15,777 nt of DNA from Tannerella sp. (GTDB lineage Bacteria > Bacteroidota > Bacteroidia > Bacteroidales > Tannerellaceae), in NCBI GenBank assembly GCA_031268395.1, contig JAIRXI010000281.1, positions 1 through 15,777 on the forward strand. Reading direction: 5' to 3'. Within the stretch, counting starts at the first letter, position 1; each line of letters opens with the position of its first letter. The position numbers and the translations under genes were made by a program. Positions 7,889-13,277 of this stretch are shown here, piece after piece. The notes under the pieces are model-generated. The model had not been told where the DNA came from. It made no database searches and worked only from the letters and a program-made list of their open reading frames with translations.

Positions 7889-7924
7889 AAAAAAAAGGCC
7901 TGCCGCGAGTGTGACAGACCTTTT
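7889..7924 (-). terminator. trp attenuator: intrinsic terminator ahead of trpB
   Basis: On the minus strand AAAAGGTCTG (7924-7915) pairs with CAGGCCTTTT (7902-7893) as a 10-bp stem with one G-U pair. Two further pairs are possible before the loop. An unbroken run of eight T follows (7896-7889). It lies between the leader peptide gene and trpB, with the T-run ending at the base before an ATG. This is a Rho-independent terminator placed to stop transcription before any structural gene, which is the hallmark of attenuation. Confidence 0.92.
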
Positions 7925-8030
7925 CGAAAAAGAAAATTATTGTAGTGAATGAAAATGGACATGCTACTCGTAACGGCTCAACTGCAAGCGCCACCACCAA
8001 TATCCGTTTACCAACCATGTTCCCATTTTC
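7903..8030 (-). promoter_or_regulatory. trp leader with alternative anti-terminator and protector helices
   Basis: Three pairings compete with the terminator. (1) GAAAATGG (8030-8023) plus ACAT (8020-8017) can pair with ATGTCCATTTTC (7962-7951); this 12-bp helix has a two-base bulge and encloses the leader ORF. (2) CCATTTTC (7958-7951) can instead pair with GAAAAGG (7925-7919) in the terminator's left arm, with one bulged A. (3) CCG-TTA-CGAGT (7976-7966) can pair with ACTCGCGG (7910-7903) in the terminator loop and right arm. Helices 2 and 3 nest into one anti-terminator. A ribosome at the leader stop (7966-7964) would cover their 5' halves and let the terminator form. One stalled at the Trp codons would leave them free. 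Pairings were found by eye; no energies were computed. Confidence 0.7.
7964..8026 (-). CDS. trpL: trp operon leader peptide, 20 aa with four Trp codons
   Basis: The leader peptide reads Met-Gly-Thr-Trp-Leu-Val-Asn-Gly-Tyr-Trp-Trp-Trp-Arg and continues to TAG after 20 residues. Trp is codon 4 and codons 10-12. Four Trp in twenty residues, three in a row, is far above chance. It sits about 25 bases after the predicted transcription start and ahead of the terminator at 7889-7924. Its job is to make the ribosome sense charged tRNA-Trp; the product itself is presumably discarded. The upstream sequence AATAAGAGAAA is A-rich, as is usual for Bacteroidetes translation starts, without a strong Shine-Dalgarno. 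The sequence directly shows the ORF; function follows from the known design of amino-acid operon leaders. Confidence 0.92.
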   Translation of the reverse strand: MGTWLVNGYWWWRLQLSRYE

Positions 8031-8056
8031 TCTTATTTTTAGTTCAAATTCGCCGG

Positions 8057-8087
8057 CAAATGTAACGGTTTCTTTTGAACAGACAAA
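8057..8087 (-). promoter_or_regulatory. trp operon promoter (Bacteroidetes type)
   Basis: TTTG (8087-8084) and TACATTTG (8064-8057) match the Bacteroidetes sigma consensus TTTG / TAnnTTTG exactly, with a 19-bp spacer. Transcription would start near 8050, about 25 bases before the leader peptide ATG. No other promoter of this quality was seen upstream of trpB. I see no palindromic operator overlapping it, in keeping with control by attenuation. Confidence 0.88.
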
Positions 8088-8473
8088 TAAAACGGCGGAT
8101 TTTTTTTACGTGCATGGCAGGCGGGGCTGTCTCAAAAGCACGCAGAGGACGCGGATGGAAAGGATTCTCGCAGGTTTTATGCGGGCCGGTACGTTCTCCT
8201 GCCGGACGTTTATGTTTTCCCGTATCGGTGCTTTTGTGGGGCGTTTCCCTCCTCTCACTGTTTTTCCCCGCGTGAAGGATGACTCCCGAAAAGGCGGTCT
8301 CGTCTGTTTCCGCCGGTGTGTTGCAGGATACATTCCTTTTGTTTCGAACCGCGTATCCCATCCCCGGTTTTTATGCTTTTTTAATCGCTTCTTTTCCTTT
8401 CCGCCTGATAAAAAACATTACTTTCGTCCCGTGAAAGAAAAGCCTGTTTCACAGGGAAACGGGCGAATGCAAA
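8088..8473. other. Divergent intergenic region between trp and efflux operons
   Basis: No convincing gene is present. Frames crossing it on both strands lack family features and recognisable starts. A GGGGCTGTCTCAAAAG string followed by CACGCAGAGGACGC (about 8123-8153) resembles fragments of dispersed repeats common in Bacteroidetes intergenic DNA; only one end is visible. Near the efflux genes, CCTGTTTC (8443-8450) and GAAACGGG (8456-8463) can form an 8-bp stem with a 5-base loop. The promoter of the efflux genes should lie here, but I found no exact TTTG / TAnnTTTG pair. Confidence 0.5.
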
Positions 8474-8487
8474 CGGGAATATTCCCG
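8474..8487. promoter_or_regulatory. Perfect 14-bp palindrome upstream of the TolC-like gene
   Basis: CGGGAATATTCCCG is a perfect two-fold symmetric site ending 16 bases before the ATG at 8504. In DNA it has the form of an operator for a dimeric repressor. In RNA it would fold as a 5-bp stem with a four-base loop next to the ribosome-binding region. Either would fit control of an efflux operon, but no regulator gene is in the window. Confidence 0.5.
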
Positions 8488-8503
8488 AAAAATAATCTGC
8501 GAC

Positions 8504-9994
8504 ATGAAAAGATATTTTACATTAATGGCGCTGGCCTGGCTGGCAATGAGTCCGGAGAGCGCGGCACAGCCGCTGGCGCTGACGCTGGAGCGAACGATCG
8601 CGCTGGCGGCCGACAGTTCGCTCGAATCTTTCCGTTCAAAAAACATGTATCTGGCCGGCTACTGGCAATTCCGCATGTACCGCGCCGAACGGCTGCCCGG
8701 ATTGACGCTCAACCTGACGCCGACCCAGTATTACCGCGACATCACCCGGCGCTACGATTCGGGCGACGACATCGACGTCTACCGCCGCCAGCAGTCCTTA
8801 TATGCCTCCGGCGGACTGGAGGTGAAGCAGAACTTCGACGCGCTGGGCGGCAGTTTCTTCCTCAACTCCGAACTGGGATACATGCGCAACTTCGGCGCCA
8901 ACACGTATTCGCAGTTTACGACGGTCCCGGTGCGGATCGGATACTATCAGGACCTGCTCGGATACAATCCCTTCAAGTGGCAGCGCAAGATCGAACCGCT
9001 CAAGTTTGAAAAGGCGAAACGCGAACTGCTGGCCAATCTGGAGAAAGTCGGCGAGGAGGCAACCACGTATTTTTTCGACCTGGCGCTGGCGCAGACGGAG
9101 TATGAAATGGCGCTGGAGAATGTGACCTCGACCGACACGCTCTACCGCACGGGCGAACAGCGCCACCGCATCGCCGCCATCACGCAGGCCGACCTGCTGA
9201 CGCTCCGGCTCGACGCCGTCAATGCCCGCAATACGCTCCGGAATGCGGAGATCGCCCTGAAACGCGCCATGTTCAGCCTTGCTTCCTACCTGAATTTCGA
9301 CCGGAATACGGAGATTCGCCTCCGGCTGCCCGGCCGGCCGGCCGAGATGACAATCAGCGTGGACGAAGCCCTGGTGCATGCCCGCGAAAACAATCCGCAG
9401 TTCCTCAGCCTGCGGCAGCAAGTGCTCGAAGCCGAACAGCGCGTCGACCAGACCCGCAGGGAGGCGCTGTTCAATGCGTCGCTGCGTGCCAGCATCGGTT
9501 TCAACCAGGTGGCAAACACGTTCCGCGACGCTTACCGCGACCCCCTGCAGCAGGATGTCCTTGCGCTCTCACTCTCCATCCCGCTTGTCGACTGGGGTGT
9601 GCGACGCGGCAAGTATAACGTCGCCAGAAACGAACTGAGCGTTGCGAAAATCTCCGCGCGGCAAAGCGAACTGAGCCTGGAGGAAGACGTTATCATGACG
9701 GTGGGCGACTTCAATATCCAGCAGCAGCTCGTTGCCAGCGCCGAAGAAGCGCTCGACCTCGCGCTCATGGCCTACTCGGAAACCCGGCAGCGCTTCATGA
9801 TCGGCAAGGCTGACATCAACAGCCTCACGCTCTCGTTGCAGCGCCAGCAGGAAGCACAGCGCAACCATATCCGCTCGCTCCGCAACTACTGGCTCAGCTA
9901 CCGGAAGATACGGAGACTGTCGCTGTTCGATTTTGAAATGAAACTGCCCCTTTCCGCCCGGTTCGATTACCTGAACGGCATCCGGGACTTCTGA
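8504..9994 (+). CDS. TolC-family outer-membrane efflux channel
   Basis: The 496-residue protein begins with a signal peptide (Lys-Arg, a hydrophobic run, then a likely cut near SAA-QP, about residue 22). It contains two long alpha-helical repeats typical of outer-membrane efflux proteins, roughly residues 170-290 and 300-470, rich in Ala, Glu and Arg coiled-coil segments. The first part (about 60-150) is Tyr- and Asn-rich beta-barrel-like sequence. In characterised systems such proteins form a trimeric channel across the outer membrane and periplasm. It is followed 12 bases later by an RND pump gene, so the two surely share an mRNA. The substrate cannot be told from sequence. The start at 8504 gives the full charged N-terminus of the signal peptide; a Met seven codons later would lose it. 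Confidence 0.88.
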   Translation: MKRYFTLMALAWLAMSPESAAQPLALTLERTIALAADSSLESFRSKNMYLAGYWQFRMYRAERLPGLTLNLTPTQYYRDITRRYDSGDDIDVYRRQQSLYASGGLEVKQNFDALGGSFFLNSELGYMRNFGANTYSQFTTVPVRIGYYQDLLGYNPFKWQRKIEPLKFEKAKRELLANLEKVGEEATTYFFDLALAQTEYEMALENVTSTDTLYRTGEQRHRIAAITQADLLTLRLDAVNARNTLRNAEIALKRAMFSLASYLNFDRNTEIRLRLPGRPAEMTISVDEALVHARENNPQFLSLRQQVLEAEQRVDQTRREALFNASLRASIGFNQVANTFRDAYRDPLQQDVLALSLSIPLVDWGVRRGKYNVARNELSVAKISARQSELSLEEDVIMTVGDFNIQQQLVASAEEALDLALMAYSETRQRFMIGKADINSLTLSLQRQQEAQRNHIRSLRNYWLSYRKIRRLSLFDFEMKLPLSARFDYLNGIRDF

Positions 9995-10006
9995 ACCGTC
10001 CGCCTC

Positions 10007-13000
10007 ATGAAGTATTCCCCGTTTTCCATGATTGTCGCCTTCCTCTGCCTTGCACTGGCGGGTGTGATGCTGATACCGCTGCTGCCGGTGAAGCTGTCGC
10101 CCTCGCGCGCGCTGCCGCAGTTGACGGTAAGGTACAACATGCCGGGCAATTCGGCGCGGGTGATCGAAATGACCGTTACCTCGCGCCTCGAAGCCATGCT
10201 GTCGCGCATCGGGGGCCTGCGGGAAATCCGTTCGACTTCGGGACAGGGATGGGGACAGGTCAGGCTGGAACTGGACAAACATGCCGACCTCGACGCGGTG
10301 CGCTTCGAGACCTCGACCATTGTCCGCCAGACATGGCCCGGCCTGCCCGAAGGATTGAGCTATCCGGTTGTCGAAATGAGCCTCCCGGACGAACAGGCCT
10401 CGCGGCCTTTCCTCAGCTACACGCTGAACGCAGCCGCCACGCCGGTCTTCATCCAGCGCTATGCCGAAAACCGGATCAAACCGCGGCTGGCCGGCATCCC
10501 GGGGATTTACCGCGTCGATGTTTCGGGCGCCACGCCGATGGAATGGCGGCTGGAATATGACCACCGGCAGCTGGAGGCGCTGGGCGTCTCCGTCGACGAC
10601 CTCCTGCAGGCCATCCGCGTTCACTACAGCCACGAGTTCCTGGGCACTGCCGCCCGCCGCGCCGAGGATGGCGAATGGATACGCCTTGTGCTGGCGACGG
10701 ACATGCCGGAAGGCCGTTTCGACCCTTCGGCCATCTCCCTGGCCGGCAGGGACGGCCGCCTGCTGCGCCTCGACGGGCTGATCAGGGTCACGCGGCAGGA
10801 GGAAGAACCGACCGGCTATTACCGCATCAACGGCCTGAACTCCATCTACCTTTCCCTCCGTGCAGACGACAGGGCCAACCAGCTGCAACTGGCCGCGAAG
10901 GTGAAGGCCGAAATGGACGCCATCCGCGCCGAGCTGCCCGGCGGCTACGAAATCCATACCAGCTACGATGCAACCGAGTATATCCGGACGGAACTGGAGA
11001 AGATTTATTTCCGGACGGGACTGACCGTGCTGATCCTGCTGGCGTTCGTGCTGCTGATCACGCGCAGCGTGCGCTACCTGGCGCTGATCGTCGTCAGCCT
11101 GACCGTCAACCTCTGTATCGCGGTGATATTCTACTACCTGTTTGCGCTGGAAATGCAGCTCTATTCGCTGGCGGGCATCACGATTTCGCTCAGCCTCGTC
11201 ATTGACAATACCATCGTCATGGCCGACCATATCAAGAACCGCCACAACCGCGATGCGTTCCTGCCCATCCTGACGGCCACGCTGACAACTGCCGGGGCGC
11301 TGGTGATCGTCTTTTTCCTGGACGAAAAGATACGGCTGAACCTGCAGGACTTTGCGGCGGTGGTGATCATCAACCTGACCGTCTCGCTCTTTGTTGCGCT
11401 CTTTCTGGTGCCCGGCCTGATCGAGAAAACGGGCATGTTCCGTGCCGGCCGGCGGCGGAGGCGTGCCCGCCGCCGGCCGGCCGCCCTGCGCCGTTTCATG
11501 CGCCGCCTGCCGGTGTGGTTTTCGCGCTGGTATATGTGGCAAATACGGTTTATCTGCAAATGGAAGAAATCCGTCTGCCTGCTGCTGGTGCTGGCTTTCG
11601 GACTGCCGGTATTCCTGCTGCCGGACAAAATCGAGATGAAAAGCAGTCAGACGTATTCGCATACGGATTCGCTCCTGATCAATACCTATAACAGGGCGGT
11701 GGCCAACGAGACGTACAGGGAGAAGGTGAAACCGACGCTCGAAAAGGCGCTGGGCGGCTCGTTGCGGCTGTTTGTACAGAAAGTGTACGAAGGCAGTTAT
11801 TTTACGAATCGCGAAGAGACGGTGCTGAATATCACCGCGAATCTGCCGAACGGGTCTACGCTCGAACAGATGAACCACCTGGTCAGCCGCATGGAGACCT
11901 ACCTGAGTTCATCCGGGGAAATCCGCCAGTTCCAGACGAATGTCTACAATGCGCGGCAGGCGCGTATCGACGTTTTCTTCACAAAGGAAGGCGAGCGCAG
12001 CGGCTTCCCCTATGTGCTGAAAAGCCGCGTCATCACCAAGGCGATGGAACTGGGGGGCGGCAGCTGGGGCGTCTGGGGTTTGCAGGATCAGGGATTCAGC
12101 AACGATGTGCGCGAAAATACCGGCAGCTACCGGATCGAGATGTACGGCTACAACTACGACGAACTCTACGGCCATGCCGAACGGCTGAAGGAAGAGCTGC
12201 TGGCAGACCGCCGCATCAAGGAGGTGACCGTCAATTCGGAGTTTTCCTGGTGGAAGGACGACTACCGGGAGTTCTACTTCAAACTGGACAAGGCCCGCCT
12301 GGCAGAGGAACATATCCTGCCCGTCGACCTGTTTACCTCGCTCAACGCGGTCTTCAGGCGGAACGTGAACGCCGGCAGCATCGTCGTGGAGAACGAGGTG
12401 GAAGGGCTGAAACTGACCTCGAACCTGTCGAGGGAATATGACATCTGGAGCATGCAGTATGTACCGCAGTCGATCCGCGGCGTGCCCTACAAGCTGGCCG
12501 GACTGGCATCGGTAGAGAAGGGCCAGGCGCCGCAGCAGGTGGCCAAGGTCAACCAGCAGTACCGCCTCTGCCTGCAATACGAATACATCGGCGCCTCGAA
12601 CCAGGGCGTAAAGAAACAGGAACGCATCCTTGAGGCCTTTAACGAAACGCTGCCGATGGGATACAGCGCCAAGTCGGACAGCTACTACTGGCGGTGGGGA
12701 CAGAAAGACAACAGCCAGTATCTGCTGCTGCTGCTCATCATTGTGATCATCTTCTTCACGACAGGCATTCTGTTCAATTCGCTGAAACAGCCGCTGGCGG
12801 TGATCTTCGTAATCCCGGTCTCCTACATCGGCATTTTCCTGACGTTCTACTGGTTCAGGCTGAACTTCGATCAGGGGGGCTTTGCATCTTTCATCCTGCT
12901 GAGCGGCATCACGGTGAATGCCAGCATATACATCCTGAACGAATATAACGACATCCGCCGCCGGAAGCCGCGGATGTCACCCCACCGCGCCTACATAAAA

Positions 13001-13216
13001 GCGTGGAATCGGAAGATAACGCCCATTTTCCTGACCATCGTTTCGACCGTGCTCGGCTTCATCCCCTTTATGCTGGGCGAGACAAGGGAGGCTTTCTGGT
13101 TTCCCCTGGCTGCGGGGACGATCGGAGGACTGCTGATGTCCGTTGCGGGAATCTATATCTACCTGCCGGCGTTTACCCTGCGACGGCAAACGACCGGCGA
13201 TCTCAGAAAACGATGA
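10007..13216 (+). CDS. RND-family inner-membrane efflux pump
   Basis: The 1069-residue protein has the full RND layout: TM1 at about 8-28, a periplasmic porter domain, a TM2-6 cluster at about 335-475, a cytoplasmic loop, TM7 near 523-540, a second periplasmic domain, and TM8-12 from about 905. It should export a substrate using the proton gradient. In TM4 the motif is VIDNTIV, so Asp400 aligns with AcrB Asp407 and Asn401 replaces Asp408. In TM10 Val970 stands where AcrB has Lys940. A single-Asp relay is known in other RND branches such as CusA, so this is probably a functional subfamily difference. The cytoplasmic loop after TM6 is strikingly Arg-rich (480-505). No adaptor (HlyD/MFP) gene lies next to it. 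Its TGA stop lies inside the first heptad repeat at 13211. Confidence 0.92.
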   Translation: MKYSPFSMIVAFLCLALAGVMLIPLLPVKLSPSRALPQLTVRYNMPGNSARVIEMTVTSRLEAMLSRIGGLREIRSTSGQGWGQVRLELDKHADLDAVRFETSTIVRQTWPGLPEGLSYPVVEMSLPDEQASRPFLSYTLNAAATPVFIQRYAENRIKPRLAGIPGIYRVDVSGATPMEWRLEYDHRQLEALGVSVDDLLQAIRVHYSHEFLGTAARRAEDGEWIRLVLATDMPEGRFDPSAISLAGRDGRLLRLDGLIRVTRQEEEPTGYYRINGLNSIYLSLRADDRANQLQLAAKVKAEMDAIRAELPGGYEIHTSYDATEYIRTELEKIYFRTGLTVLILLAFVLLITRSVRYLALIVVSLTVNLCIAVIFYYLFALEMQLYSLAGITISLSLVIDNTIVMADHIKNRHNRDAFLPILTATLTTAGALVIVFFLDEKIRLNLQDFAAVVIINLTVSLFVALFLVPGLIEKTGMFRAGRRRRRARRRPAALRRFMRRLPVWFSRWYMWQIRFICKWKKSVCLLLVLAFGLPVFLLPDKIEMKSSQTYSHTDSLLINTYNRAVANETYREKVKPTLEKALGGSLRLFVQKVYEGSYFTNREETVLNITANLPNGSTLEQMNHLVSRMETYLSSSGEIRQFQTNVYNARQARIDVFFTKEGERSGFPYVLKSRVITKAMELGGGSWGVWGLQDQGFSNDVRENTGSYRIEMYGYNYDELYGHAERLKEELLADRRIKEVTVNSEFSWWKDDYREFYFKLDKARLAEEHILPVDLFTSLNAVFRRNVNAGSIVVENEVEGLKLTSNLSREYDIWSMQYVPQSIRGVPYKLAGLASVEKGQAPQQVAKVNQQYRLCLQYEYIGASNQGVKKQERILEAFNETLPMGYSAKSDSYYWRWGQKDNSQYLLLLLIIVIIFFTTGILFNSLKQPLAVIFVIPVSYIGIFLTFYWFRLNFDQGGFASFILLSGITVNASIYILNEYNDIRRRKPRMSPHRAYIKAWNRKITPIFLTIVSTVLGFIPFMLGETREAFWFPLAAGTIGGLLMSVAGIYIYLPAFTLRRQTTGDLRKR
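11444..11481 (+). repeat. GC-only 15-bp perfect inverted repeat inside the RND gene
   Basis: The 15 bases at 11444-11458 are perfectly complementary, inverted, to 11467-11481, with an 8-base spacer. All 15 pairs are G-C. The segment encodes the Arg-rich cytoplasmic loop (Ala480, Gly481, then mostly Arg). In mRNA this would be a very stable hairpin in the middle of the gene. Confidence 0.85.
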
Positions 13217-13277
13217 ACGATGAACGATGAACGATGAACGGGGGCATTGTTCATCGTTCATCGTTCTTAGTTCATCG
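13211..13277. repeat. Inverted heptad repeat between convergent genes, likely bidirectional stem
   Basis: CGATGAA occurs four times head to tail (13211-13238). The inverted form TTCATCG follows at 13250-13256, 13257-13263 and 13271-13277, with one degenerate unit at 13264-13270. The two halves form a stem of at least 17 bp around a GGGGCATT-type loop. The RND stop codon is inside the first unit and the stop of the opposing gene begins at the base after the last unit. It may end transcription from both sides, although no good T-run follows directly on the plus strand (ACTTTTTTCG begins at 13291). Heptads of this sort are common intergenic repeats in Bacteroidales. Confidence 0.8.

Noticed and set aside
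8398..8426. Possible promoter of the efflux genes: TTTC, 17 bp, TACTTTCG
   Set aside because: Both boxes deviate from TTTG / TAnnTTTG and the spacer is short. Too weak to list.
7945..9009. 354-codon plus-strand frame from the trp leader into the TolC-like gene
   Set aside because: It crosses the trp leader and promoter and then runs out of frame through the signal-peptide gene. There is no protein-family signal.
9569..11878. 769-codon minus-strand frame opposite the TolC-like and RND genes
   Set aside because: Its composition (His-, Gln- and Arg-rich, no membrane segments or motifs) is that of an antisense shadow. It spans two real genes and their junction on the other strand.
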